Below are positions 5,616-13,660 of a DNA stretch of 13,731 bases, piece after piece. The stretch covers positions 1 through 13,731 of the forward strand of contig JAGSHJ010000038.1 in assembly GCA_023954595.1 (NCBI GenBank). The letters are read 5' to 3'. Each line of letters opens with the position of its first letter. Position 1 is the stretch's first letter. The position numbers and the translations under genes are program-made. Under the pieces are notes generated by a model that searched no databases, was not told the origin of the DNA, and saw nothing but the letters and a program-made list of their open reading frames with translations. This stretch comes from Bacteriovoracaceae bacterium (GTDB lineage Bacteria > Bdellovibrionota > Bacteriovoracia > Bacteriovoracales > Bacteriovoracaceae).

Positions 5616-6473
5616 ATGAAGGTCGGTCATTTTGGAAAAATTATGTTTTTTAAGCTGATTCCTATTTTATGTTTTGTCACTTCTATGGCCTTTGCCATAG
5701 GGGGAAAAGGCCCTTTGGAGATGTCCAAAAGTGGTCTTAAAAATGAGAAGCCTCGCTACCTAGATGACATTGGAATTGAAGAACATCTAGGGGAGAAGAT
5801 TGATTTAGGCCTTGAATTTAAGAATTCTGAGGGCAAATCAGTAAAGTTGAAAAACTACTTTGCCGAAAAGCCAGTTTTCTTAATGTTGGCATATTACAAT
5901 TGCCCAACTCTTTGTAGTTTGCACTTCAGTTCGCTGATGAAAAGCTTCAGAGGTTTTGATTGGGATATTGGTGATAAGTTTGAATTTGTGGCCGTTTCCA
6001 TTGACCCTCGTGAGGGACCAAAGGACTCAAAAGCCGCTAAAGAGTTATACATGAGCGAGTATAACCGCCCTGGAGCTGAAAAAGGATGGCATTTCCTTAC
6101 AGGTTCTGAGGAGAATATTAAAAAGTTAGCTTCACAAGTTGGTTTCAAATACGTTTGGGACTCAAATATGGAGCAATACGCTCATGCTGCTGTAGCTTAT
6201 GCGCTTACACCTGCAGGAGCGATTTCTTATTACCACTACGGATTAAATATTGATCCACAGGTAATGAGACTTTCATTGGTTGAGGCCAGTGAAAACAAAA
6301 TTGGAAATATTGTGGATCGGTTAGTTCTGTTTTGCTTACAGTACGATCCCGATAAGAAAACTTATGCTTTCTATGCTTATAATATAATGCGTGTTGCGGC
6401 TACGTTGGCAGCTCTTGTTTTGATCTTTTTCTTGGCAAGATTCTGGCTTCGTGAACGCAACAACGAAGTTTAA
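5616..6473 (+). CDS. SCO1/SenC-family copper chaperone
   Basis: Membrane-anchored thioredoxin-fold protein that delivers copper to, or reduces, the CuA site of cytochrome oxidase subunit II. Counting from this ATG, the copper-binding motif is NCPTLCSLHF (Cys96 and Cys100), with the third ligand His190 in EQYAHAAVAYA. VAVSIDPREGP (125-135) and the GWHFLTG stretch are standard SCO landmarks. An N-terminal signal (MFFKLIPILCFVTSMAFA) precedes the domain, and a C-terminal membrane helix (about 259-278, AATLAALVLIFFLARFWL) ends with basic residues, so the domain faces the periplasm. The family is about 200-290 residues, so 285 is normal. The start is uncertain: GTG 5604, ATG 5616 and ATG 5643 are in frame and none has a strong Shine-Dalgarno sequence. 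ATG 5643 gives the most compact signal peptide. It sits directly before coxB, its likely client. Confidence 0.92.
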   Translation: MKVGHFGKIMFFKLIPILCFVTSMAFAIGGKGPLEMSKSGLKNEKPRYLDDIGIEEHLGEKIDLGLEFKNSEGKSVKLKNYFAEKPVFLMLAYYNCPTLCSLHFSSLMKSFRGFDWDIGDKFEFVAVSIDPREGPKDSKAAKELYMSEYNRPGAEKGWHFLTGSEENIKKLASQVGFKYVWDSNMEQYAHAAVAYALTPAGAISYYHYGLNIDPQVMRLSLVEASENKIGNIVDRLVLFCLQYDPDKKTYAFYAYNIMRVAATLAALVLIFFLARFWLRERNNEV

Positions 6474-6485
6474 AGGGAATGTGAT

Positions 6486-7454
6486 ATGGGATTCATCAGT
6501 GAAATTTTGGCGTTTCTATTTGGCTCGACTTTGCCTGATAGAGCGGCAAAGAATGCGTACTTAATCGATGATTTGTACAACTCGGTCATGTTGTTGAGTG
6601 TTATCGGCTTTTTTGGTCTGATGGCAGTGATGGTTTTCTTTGTAATAAGATACCACCGCAGTCAAAACGACAAATCTGCTTATATTCCTCACAACGCTTT
6701 TGCGGAAACACTTTGGACTGTTATACCAACTTTGATTTTCATTGGTATTGCTGTTTGGGGTATCTGGGCATTCTACGAAAGAGAAAACACTCCAGATGAT
6801 GCAATGGTTGTTAAGGTTACTGGTAAGCAGTGGCTTTGGGAGTACACTTACGAAAAAGACGGCAAGCAGTTCAGTACATTGAACACAATGTATTTACCAG
6901 TTAACAAGCCAGTTGTTTTGGATATGACTTCTACGGACGTTATCCACAGCTTTTATGTTCCAAGTTTTAGAACTAAAAGAGACACAGTTCCTGGCATGAG
7001 AACAAGCTACACAATTACTCCAACTATGAAAGGTGACTTTAAGATCTTTTGTGCTGAGTACTGTGGAACTAAGCACTCTGAAATGAGAGGCATAGTTAGA
7101 GTCGTTTCTGAAGAAAGATATAATAAGTGGTTAGATCGCCAAATTAAAGAAGCGAATATTACTGACCCTGTAGAGCTTGGTGCAAGATTGTTCAGCAGAA
7201 AAGGCTGTACTACTTGTCACAGTGTTTCTGGAGACAGAATCATTGGCCCACCACTAAATGGCTTTGTTGGGACAGATAGAGAGTTTGCTGACGGTTCAAC
7301 TGCTGTTGCAAATGCAGAATATATTAGAGAGTCAATCCTTAAGCCTAACGCAAAAGTTGTTAAGGGCTACCCAGCAAGGATGAATTCTTTTGCAGGACAA
7401 TTGTCTGAAAAAGAAATTGACTACATTATTGATTATTTAAAAACACTAAAATAG
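6486..7454 (+). CDS. coxB: Cytochrome c oxidase subunit II with fused cytochrome c domain (caa3 type)
   Basis: Subunit II takes electrons from cytochrome c and passes them through the dinuclear CuA centre to heme a. The 322-residue protein has two membrane helices (about 31-54 and 76-96) and then a periplasmic cupredoxin domain. All CuA ligands are present: His154 (VIHSFYVPSF), Cys189, Glu191, Cys193, His197 and Met200 in CAEYCGTKHSEM. The aromatic patch KQWLWEYTY (114-122) precedes them. After the cupredoxin domain a cytochrome c domain is fused, with CTTCH (Cys241, Cys244, His245), IGPPLNG and probable distal Met299 in YPARMNSF. This fusion defines a caa3 oxidase. No lipobox is visible at the N-terminus. 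An AGGGA sequence lies eight bases before the ATG, 12 bases after the sco stop. Also called ctaC. Confidence 0.97.
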   Translation: MGFISEILAFLFGSTLPDRAAKNAYLIDDLYNSVMLLSVIGFFGLMAVMVFFVIRYHRSQNDKSAYIPHNAFAETLWTVIPTLIFIGIAVWGIWAFYERENTPDDAMVVKVTGKQWLWEYTYEKDGKQFSTLNTMYLPVNKPVVLDMTSTDVIHSFYVPSFRTKRDTVPGMRTSYTITPTMKGDFKIFCAEYCGTKHSEMRGIVRVVSEERYNKWLDRQIKEANITDPVELGARLFSRKGCTTCHSVSGDRIIGPPLNGFVGTDREFADGSTAVANAEYIRESILKPNAKVVKGYPARMNSFAGQLSEKEIDYIIDYLKTLK

Positions 7455-7464
7455 GGGGCTCGAA

Positions 7465-9084
7465 GTGGCTGAAACAAAAACTGTGGATAACGCACATGCG
7501 CATGGATCGCAAGAAGGCGTTAACTACCTAAACGAAACAAGTGGTTTGTGGTCTTGGTTAACTACCGTTGATCATAAGCGAATTGGTGTTATGTATATCT
7601 ACACCATCATTGCTTTCTTTGTTGTAGGCGGGCTCTTTGCTCTAGCTTTAAGGCTTGAGTTATTGACTGCTGAGAAGTTGTTTATGACTGCTGACGTTTA
7701 TAACCAAGTTATGACGTTTCACGGTTCGATCATGGTTTTCATGGTTATCGTTCCTGGTGTTCCGGCAATGTTAGGTAACTTTATGATGCCAATTATGATT
7801 GGCGCGAAAGACGTTGCCTTTCCTAAGTTGAACTTAGCAAGTTGGTACTGTCTTATCATCGGTGCTGTTATTGCAGTAGCATCTTTGTTCTTTGGTGGCG
7901 TTGACACTGGATGGACTTTCTATACTCCTTACTCTGCACAATCTGCTACCGCTGTTGCGATGGTTGTTTTTGGGGCATTTGTAATGGGATTCTCTTCAAT
8001 TCTTACTGGTCTTAACTTTATCGTTACGATTCACAAGTTGAGATGTAAGGGGATGACGATGATGAGAATGCCTCTATTCGTTTGGTCTATTTACGCAACT
8101 GCAATTCTTCAAGTTATTGCAACACCAGTATTAGGTATTACTTTACTTCTACTAGTGGCCGAAAGAATCTTTGGTGTGGGTGTATTCGATCCTGCTCTTG
8201 GTGGTGATCCGGTACTTTTCCAACACTTTTTCTGGTTCTATTCTCACCCTGCGGTTTATATTATGATCGTTCCGGCTTTTGGGATTGTTTCAGAGATTAT
8301 TTCTACATTCTCTCAAAAGACTATCTTTGGATATAAAGCGATTGCTTTCTCTTCAATGGCGATTACATTCCTTTCATTCTTGGTTTGGGGTCACCACATG
8401 TTCGTATCAGGTCAATCACCTGTTGCTGGGACAATCTTTACTGTATTAACAATGCTTGTTGGTGTTCCAACAGCAATTAAACTATTTAACTGGGTTGCGA
8501 CTCTATATAAAGGTCAGATTACTTTAAGCACTCCAATGCTTTATGCTTTATCTTTCCTTTGTTTGTTCACAATTGGTGGACTTACAGGTCTTTTCCTTGG
8601 AGCGTTTGCAGTTGACGTTCACTTACACGACACATACTTCGTTGTTGCTCACTTTCATTACGTAATGTTAGGTGGTGCAATCGTTGCAATGTTTGGTGGT
8701 CTGTTTTACTGGATGCCAAAGATTTCTGGTAAGATGTATGACGAGCTTCTTGGTAAAGTTTCAGCTGTATTAGTTTTCATCGGCTTTAACGTAACTTTCC
8801 TACCTCAGTTTGTTATGGGCTCTCTTGGGATGCCTAGAAGATATGCAACATATGATGGTATTTACTCAGGTTACCATGTTCTTTCAACAATCGGTTCATG
8901 GGTTCTTGCTCTTGGTTTTGGTGTAGCAATCTACGCTTTGATTAAAGCAGCAATTAAGGGCGAAAAAGCTCCTGAGGATCCATTCAAAGGTACAACTTTA
9001 GAGTGGACGATTCCATCTCCACCAATTCACACTAACTTTGAAACATCGCCTAAAGTATCAGGGAGGCCTTATGAGTACAGGTAA
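7465..9084 (+). CDS. coxA: Cytochrome c oxidase subunit I, A2-type heme-copper oxidase
   Basis: Catalytic subunit of the aa3/caa3 oxidase: it reduces O2 to water and pumps protons. It has 539 residues and about 12 membrane helices. Metal ligands are complete: His85 (FHGSIM) and His398 for heme a; His396 (VVAHFHY) for heme a3; His261, His310 and His311 (GHHMF) for CuB, with Tyr265 as the cross-linked tyrosine. The motif around CuB reads FYSHPAVYIM: Ala263 replaces the D-channel glutamate of GHPEVY oxidases and Tyr259-Ser260 precede the His. This is the YS signature of A2-type oxidases, as in Rhodothermus and Thermus caa3. Asp116 (GAKDVAFP) corresponds to the D-channel entry Asp. The start is GTG, behind GGGGG at 7454-7458, ten bases after the coxB stop. 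The 3' end overlaps coxC. Also called ctaD. Confidence 0.97.
   Translation: MAETKTVDNAHAHGSQEGVNYLNETSGLWSWLTTVDHKRIGVMYIYTIIAFFVVGGLFALALRLELLTAEKLFMTADVYNQVMTFHGSIMVFMVIVPGVPAMLGNFMMPIMIGAKDVAFPKLNLASWYCLIIGAVIAVASLFFGGVDTGWTFYTPYSAQSATAVAMVVFGAFVMGFSSILTGLNFIVTIHKLRCKGMTMMRMPLFVWSIYATAILQVIATPVLGITLLLLVAERIFGVGVFDPALGGDPVLFQHFFWFYSHPAVYIMIVPAFGIVSEIISTFSQKTIFGYKAIAFSSMAITFLSFLVWGHHMFVSGQSPVAGTIFTVLTMLVGVPTAIKLFNWVATLYKGQITLSTPMLYALSFLCLFTIGGLTGLFLGAFAVDVHLHDTYFVVAHFHYVMLGGAIVAMFGGLFYWMPKISGKMYDELLGKVSAVLVFIGFNVTFLPQFVMGSLGMPRRYATYDGIYSGYHVLSTIGSWVLALGFGVAIYALIKAAIKGEKAPEDPFKGTTLEWTIPSPPIHTNFETSPKVSGRPYEYR
9061..9066 (+). promoter_or_regulatory. Ribosome binding site that sets the coxC start
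   Basis: GGGAGG ends four bases before ATG 9071, inside the last codons of coxA. It supports 9071 as the coxC start over the in-frame TTG at 9038. Confidence 0.75.
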
Positions 9085-9721
9085 AGTAGACAGGAGAGTA
9101 GAACCCTCTCATCACTTTGATTCCATGATTCAAGAGCATGATGCTGGTAAGCAGGGTGTTTGGTTGTTCATGGCGACAGAATTGATGATGTTTGGTGCGT
9201 TGTTTGCGGGCTACTTCATCTATAGAACAAAGTACTTCGACGCATGGGTTGAAGGTGGATCTCTTTTGGATTGGAGGCTTGGTGCTTTCAATACAATCGT
9301 TCTTCTTTTGAGCTCTTTCACTATGGCCCAGGCCGTAACTGATAGTATGCAAGGTCACAATAAGAAAGCATTCAGAAATGTTATCATCACTACTGCATGT
9401 GCTTTCATCTTTATGATCGTTAAGTATTTTGAATATTCAGGGAAAATCCATCACGGTTTATTTCCAGGTCTAGGTATGTGGAATCCAGAAGCAGTTGAAG
9501 TTGCTCAAACTAAACTGTTTATGACTTTCTACTTCGTTATGACTGGTCTTCACGGGATTCACATCCTAGTTGGTATTGGTCTAATGGTCTGGTTGATGAA
9601 GAGACTGAAAAATGATGAATTCAGTAAAGAGTACTACACTTCTGTAGAGGGTGTTGGTCTTTACTGGCACATTGTAGACATCATTTGGATTTTCTTATTT
9701 CCTTTAATGTACTTAATTTAA
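9071..9721 (+). CDS. coxC: Cytochrome c oxidase subunit III
   Basis: Membrane subunit III stabilises the catalytic subunit and supports proton uptake. It has 216 residues from the ATG at 9071 and about five membrane helices, i.e. the short bacterial form lacking the first two helices of mitochondrial COX III. Conserved landmarks are WLFMATELMMFGALF (31-45, with Glu37), KYFEY (118-122, Glu121), TGLHGIHILVG (158-168) and GLYWHIVDIIWIFLFP (196-211). The start at 9071 follows a good GGGAGG and produces a 14-base overlap with the end of coxA, pointing to translational coupling. An in-frame TTG at 9038 would add 11 residues (MKHRLKYQGGL) that belong to the coxA overlap and look unnatural. The coxD start follows 12 bases after its stop. 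Also called ctaE. Confidence 0.95.
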   Translation: MSTGKVDRRVEPSHHFDSMIQEHDAGKQGVWLFMATELMMFGALFAGYFIYRTKYFDAWVEGGSLLDWRLGAFNTIVLLLSSFTMAQAVTDSMQGHNKKAFRNVIITTACAFIFMIVKYFEYSGKIHHGLFPGLGMWNPEAVEVAQTKLFMTFYFVMTGLHGIHILVGIGLMVWLMKRLKNDEFSKEYYTSVEGVGLYWHIVDIIWIFLFPLMYLI

Positions 9722-9733
9722 TTGGAGTCAGAT

Positions 9734-10018
9734 ATGAGCGGACATCACGTTGTTCCATTTAAAACCAACCTAATTACCTTCCTAACTTTGGTTGTACTTA
9801 CAGTTGTTACTGTTTACACAGCAAAGTATGTTGATTTAGGTGAATTTAACTTAGCACTTGCAATGGCAATTGCTGGAGTTAAGGCCACAGTTGTAGGCCT
9901 TTGGTTTATGCACCTTAAATATGATACTTGGATGAACCGAGCTATCATGCTTTCGGCAATTGTTTTCGTAGCGTTGCTTTTTGTAATCTCCGCTGTGGAT
10001 ATGTTTACAAGAGCCTAA
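9734..10018 (+). CDS. coxD: Cytochrome c oxidase subunit IV, bacterial caa3 type
   Basis: Small accessory membrane subunit of caa3-type oxidases (prokaryotic COX4/CtaF family), 94 residues. Three hydrophobic helices are predicted at about 13-31, 38-61 and 69-91. The conserved core GVKATVVGLWFMHLKYD lies between helices two and three, with the typical FMHLKY. GGAG at 9724-9727, six bases before ATG 9734, selects this start; an in-frame TTG at 9722 would overlap the Shine-Dalgarno itself. The subunit is thought to help assemble or stabilise CuB binding in subunit I, a role known from the family and not visible in the sequence. It lies between coxC and ctaB with very short gaps. Also called ctaF. 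Confidence 0.9.
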   Translation: MSGHHVVPFKTNLITFLTLVVLTVVTVYTAKYVDLGEFNLALAMAIAGVKATVVGLWFMHLKYDTWMNRAIMLSAIVFVALLFVISAVDMFTRA

Positions 10019-10023
10019 TCTAG

Positions 10024-10911
10024 ATGATTAAACAGCTTAAAACTCTTTTTAAATCCGGAATCGTTTTCTTTGTCGTGATCAGTGCTATCGCTGGTTACGG
10101 CATTGGTTTTCCAATTGAGGAGAGTTTTAGCTTCTTACACTTTGTTGCCATGGTCTTGGGAACAACTCTTATCTCCTCAGGCAGTCTTGCTCTGAATCAA
10201 ATTCAAGAAATTAGCAGAGACAAGAAAATGGAGAGGACTCAAAAACGTCCTTTGGCCACTGGAGAGATATCTAAAAAAACGGCCTTAATTATTAGTATCA
10301 GCAATATGGTTGTAGGTAGCTCCATCCTATTTTGGGTGAACCCTGTAACTTGTTATATTGGGCTTTCGATTATTGCACTATATAACGGTCTGTATACGCT
10401 GCACTGGAAACCTAAGTGGATGTTTGCTGCAGTTCCCGGTGCTGTACCTGGTGCACTTCCAGGTGTTTTAGGCTTTAGTGCTGTAAATAACAATTTACTT
10501 TCCCCTGAGTCAGTATATTTGTTTCTTGTTATGTTTCTTTGGCAAATGCCTCACTTTTGGACATTGGCCATTAGATTTGCAGATGATTATGAAAGAGGTG
10601 AGTTTCCAATTCTACCTGTAGTAGTTGGAAAAGAACGCACCATTTATCATATTTCATTTTATGTTTTTGCTTATGCTTTACTTGCCATCATGGCACCGTT
10701 TTTTGTCAGTTTTTTCGTTGCCTACTTTGTCTTGATGATTCCTTTTGCACTTATGGTTGTTTGGGAGTTCTTTAAGTATGCAAAGTCGACAAGTGAGAAA
10801 GCGTGGCTACCATTCTTTTTGTGGACTAATTTCTCACTTTTAGTTTTCCTTTACGCTCCACTTGCCGATAAGTACATACGTCTTTATATGGACGTGTTTC
10901 GCTACCAATAA
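10024..10911 (+). CDS. ctaB: Protoheme IX farnesyltransferase (heme O synthase)
   Basis: UbiA-superfamily prenyltransferase in the inner membrane. It adds a farnesyl group from farnesyl diphosphate to heme B, giving heme O, the substrate of CtaA. The 295-residue protein has about eight to nine hydrophobic helices. The first polar motif reads NQIQEISRDKKMERTQKRPL (58-77), matching NxxxDxxxDxxMxRTxxRP except that the first Asp is Glu62; human COX10 carries the same Glu variant. The second region is QMPHFWTLAIRFADDY (174-189) followed by ILPVVVGKERT (196-206). PGAVPGALPGVLGF (138-151) replaces the usual GAxPPxxG loop. The ATG lies five bases after the coxD stop with no visible Shine-Dalgarno, so translation is probably coupled. 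It is the last gene of the operon. Confidence 0.94.
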   Translation: MIKQLKTLFKSGIVFFVVISAIAGYGIGFPIEESFSFLHFVAMVLGTTLISSGSLALNQIQEISRDKKMERTQKRPLATGEISKKTALIISISNMVVGSSILFWVNPVTCYIGLSIIALYNGLYTLHWKPKWMFAAVPGAVPGALPGVLGFSAVNNNLLSPESVYLFLVMFLWQMPHFWTLAIRFADDYERGEFPILPVVVGKERTIYHISFYVFAYALLAIMAPFFVSFFVAYFVLMIPFALMVVWEFFKYAKSTSEKAWLPFFLWTNFSLLVFLYAPLADKYIRLYMDVFRYQ

Positions 10912-10958
10912 TCTAGGCCTTTATTGGCCACTATCATGAATTCTGTAGCTTACGCCTG

Positions 10959-10987
10959 TTAACAACATGGGCCATGGCCGTTACAAT
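10959..10987 (+). promoter_or_regulatory. Sigma70-like promoter of pepN with a palindrome in the spacer
   Basis: TTAACA (10959-10964) and TACAAT (10982-10987) each differ by one base from the -35 and -10 consensus and are 17 bases apart. A start point near 10994 leaves a leader of about 20 bases containing AAAGGA before ATG 11014. The spacer contains the perfect 10-base palindrome GGCCATGGCC (10970-10979), a possible operator. This suggests that pepN is expressed separately from the oxidase operon, although no terminator separates them. Confidence 0.6.
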
Positions 10988-11013
10988 TAAGCTAAATTAA
11001 AGAAAGGATACAT

Positions 11014-13599
11014 ATGAGTACTTCTAAAGAGATATTTTTAAAAGATTATAAAGAACCAGACTTCTGGATTGAAAAGACTGAATTGTTTTTTGATATAGAG
11101 GTTGAAAAGACTATTGTTCATTCAAAGCTTTCAATTAAAAGAAATGGAACTCACAGTGGTGAGCTTGTTCTTGATGGAGTTGATTTAAAACTTCTAGAGT
11201 TGAGTATTGATGGACAGGAGCTTTCAGCTGATGACTATTCAGTTACAGATAAAAGCCTAATCGTCATAACTGATAAGAATGAATTTGTTCTTGAGTCTAA
11301 AGTTGAAATCGATCCAAAAAATAACTTTTCTTGTGAGGGTCTTTATAAATCTGGCGAAATCTTCTGTACTCAAAATGAGGCACAGGGCTTTAGAAAGATC
11401 ACATACTTTCTGGATAGACCTGATGTCATGAGTAAGTTCACAACAACACTTAAGGCCGATCAAAAAGTATTTCCGACTCTTTTATCCAATGGAAATAAGC
11501 TCAGTGAGAGTGTCGATGATAATGGAAAGCTTGTTGTAAGTTGGGAAGATCCACATCCAAAGCCTGCTTATTTATTTGCAGTTGTAGCAGGGGATCTGGC
11601 GAAAGTGCAAGATACCTACACCACTATGAGTGGAAGAGAAGTTAAGCTTGAAATCTTTGTAGATCATGGAAATGAAGACAAGTGTGATCATGCGATGCTT
11701 TCTCTTAAAAACTCTATGAAGTGGGATGAAGATAAGTACGGACTAGAATATGATTTAGATATTTATATGGTTGTCGCTGTTGATTCTTTTAATATGGGAG
11801 CTATGGAGAATAAAGGTCTTAACATCTTTAACTCCGCATATGTATTAGCTAAAAAAGAAACGGCAACAGACGCCAATTTTGCAGGAATTGAAGCAGTAAT
11901 AGGGCATGAGTACTTTCACAACTGGACAGGTAACAGAGTTACTTGTCGTGACTGGTTCCAGTTAACTCTTAAAGAGGGATTAACTGTATTTAGAGACCAG
12001 GAGTTTTCTTCTGATATGCTCTCAAGACCTGTAAAGAGAATTGATGATGTTGTGATGCTCAGAAGACACCAGTTTCCTGAAGATCAAGGCCCTATGAGCC
12101 ATCCTATTCAACCTAAGTCTTATATTGAAATAAATAACTTCTACACAGCTACAGTTTATGAAAAAGGCGCGGAAGTTATTCGTATGATTCACACCCTTTT
12201 GGGTGAGAAGAATTTTAGAAAGGGGATGGATCTGTACTTTGAACGCCATGATGGACAGGCCGTAACTACTGATGATTTTGTAAATGCAATGTCTGATGCT
12301 AGTGGTATTGATTTGGCGCAATTCAAAATGTGGTATCACCAAAACGGAACTCCTAAGCTTAAGATTTCTGAGAAGTTCAATGAAGGCGATAAGACTTTCG
12401 AGCTATGTGTAGAACAAGTTGTCGATCTTAAAGGGCAGGACTTTGCAAGTTTGCACATGCCTTTTCACATAGGCCTTATTGATCATGAAGGACAAGAGCT
12501 ACCAATTGATGGAGAGTTGGAGTTAAAAAATACAAAAGAGATTTTTAAATTCGAAAATATCGACAAGGCCCCTATCGTTTCTCTAAATAGAGGCTTTAGC
12601 GCACCTGTTATTATCGAAAAAGATTACTCAGACAAAGATCTTATTCATCTCATGGCATTTGATACAGATACCTTCTCTCGTTATGAGGCGGCACAGGAGC
12701 TTTATAAGAAAGAGCTTAAAAGGTTTGTTGAAGCATATCAAAGCTCAACTGAGTACAAGGCCCGTGAAGAGTTTTTCACTGCATATGGGCGTCTATTAAA
12801 TGATGAAAGTTTGGAGAAGGCCTATCTTGCATATGCTCTTGCGTTGCCAACAGTTAAAGAATTGTACGAGTCCTATGAGGTCTACACAATAGAGGCCGCA
12901 CATTACGCAATTAAGAACTTTAAGCTTCAAATATCTGATAGATTTAAAGACGATTTTGAAAGAATATATCACTCTTTAGAGACAAAAGACTTTGATCTAA
13001 GTGCCAAGTCAATGGGCGAGCGCTCTTTGAGACAAGTTTGTATGAGCTTTCTAACTCTTCAATCAGAAAAGAAGTATAGTGAACTTGCAATAGGCCAATT
13101 TGAAAATGCCACAAACATGACTGAAGAATTCTCAGCACTGAGTTTTCTTGTAAATAACTATCACAGTGAAAGTGATGCTTACTCACAGGCCTTCTACAAA
13201 AAGTGGAAGCATGAGACTCTTGTCATTCAAAAGTGGTTTGCCCTTCAAACTGGATATTCTGAAGTAAGCATTGAAACTTTAAATGAGCTTGAAAATAACG
13301 AAGCATATGACAAAAAAGTACCAAACCTTCTTAGAAGTCTAGTTGGTGGTTTTGCCATGAACAATCACCTACGCTTTAACGACCCATCAGGGGATGGTTA
13401 TAAGTACGTTGCAGACAAGATTATTGAAATTGATAGCTACAATCCACAAGTGGCCTCAAGACTCGCTAAGAGTATGAATCATTTGAAGAGACTGGATGAG
13501 AAAAGAAAAGGACTTCTTGCTAAAGAGCTAGAAAGAATTCTAACGCACAAACTGTCAGACGATACATTCGAAGTCGTAAATAAGAACTTAAATGGTTAG
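11014..13599 (+). CDS. pepN: Aminopeptidase N (M1 zinc metallopeptidase)
   Basis: Zinc aminopeptidase that removes N-terminal residues from peptides, the main cytosolic aminopeptidase in E. coli. It has 861 residues (E. coli PepN about 870) and no signal peptide, so it is likely cytoplasmic. The substrate-binding exopeptidase motif is GAMEN (262-266). Zinc is bound in HEYFHNW (His298, His302, catalytic Glu299) and by Glu321 in LKEGLTVF. Tyr382 in VYEKGAEV is the likely transition-state tyrosine. The stretch NRVTCRDWFQLTLKEGLTVF (307-326) is very close to E. coli PepN and the catalytic residues fall at almost the same numbers, so this is the PepN subfamily and not a eukaryote-like M1 enzyme. 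The C-terminal half (about 550-861) is the less conserved helical domain. It starts behind AAAGGA at 11004-11009. Confidence 0.96.
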   Translation: MSTSKEIFLKDYKEPDFWIEKTELFFDIEVEKTIVHSKLSIKRNGTHSGELVLDGVDLKLLELSIDGQELSADDYSVTDKSLIVITDKNEFVLESKVEIDPKNNFSCEGLYKSGEIFCTQNEAQGFRKITYFLDRPDVMSKFTTTLKADQKVFPTLLSNGNKLSESVDDNGKLVVSWEDPHPKPAYLFAVVAGDLAKVQDTYTTMSGREVKLEIFVDHGNEDKCDHAMLSLKNSMKWDEDKYGLEYDLDIYMVVAVDSFNMGAMENKGLNIFNSAYVLAKKETATDANFAGIEAVIGHEYFHNWTGNRVTCRDWFQLTLKEGLTVFRDQEFSSDMLSRPVKRIDDVVMLRRHQFPEDQGPMSHPIQPKSYIEINNFYTATVYEKGAEVIRMIHTLLGEKNFRKGMDLYFERHDGQAVTTDDFVNAMSDASGIDLAQFKMWYHQNGTPKLKISEKFNEGDKTFELCVEQVVDLKGQDFASLHMPFHIGLIDHEGQELPIDGELELKNTKEIFKFENIDKAPIVSLNRGFSAPVIIEKDYSDKDLIHLMAFDTDTFSRYEAAQELYKKELKRFVEAYQSSTEYKAREEFFTAYGRLLNDESLEKAYLAYALALPTVKELYESYEVYTIEAAHYAIKNFKLQISDRFKDDFERIYHSLETKDFDLSAKSMGERSLRQVCMSFLTLQSEKKYSELAIGQFENATNMTEEFSALSFLVNNYHSESDAYSQAFYKKWKHETLVIQKWFALQTGYSEVSIETLNELENNEAYDKKVPNLLRSLVGGFAMNNHLRFNDPSGDGYKYVADKIIEIDSYNPQVASRLAKSMNHLKRLDEKRKGLLAKELERILTHKLSDDTFEVVNKNLNG

Positions 13600-13609
13600 A
13601 TTTAAAATC

Positions 13610-13641
13610 TTTTTTATCCCAGGGTTTCCTGGGATAAAAAA
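13610..13641. terminator. 14-bp perfect hairpin between convergent genes
   Basis: TTTTTTATCCCAGG (13610-13623) pairs perfectly with CCTGGGATAAAAAA (13628-13641) around a GTTT loop. It lies 10 bases after the pepN stop and 19 bases beyond the stop of the minus-strand gene, the expected place for a shared terminator. The tracts are reversed relative to a standard bidirectional terminator: on both strands the T-run precedes the GC stem and the A-run follows. A separate T8 run occurs at 13667-13674. It may still act as a terminator or as a 3'-end stability element. Confidence 0.6.
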
Positions 13642-13660
13642 TGATTAAGATAATGTTGGA

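Noticed and set aside
9038..9070. Extended coxC start at TTG 9038
   Set aside because: The added residues come entirely from coxA sequence, and ATG 9071 has a good GGGAGG at the right distance.
9722..9733. Extended coxD start at TTG 9722
   Set aside because: The TTG overlaps the GGAG that serves ATG 9734, and the family's N-terminus fits the shorter form.
10912..10935. GGCC-TTTATT-GGCC as terminator of the cox operon
   Set aside because: Only a 4-bp uninterrupted stem and no T-run after it; read-through into pepN remains possible.
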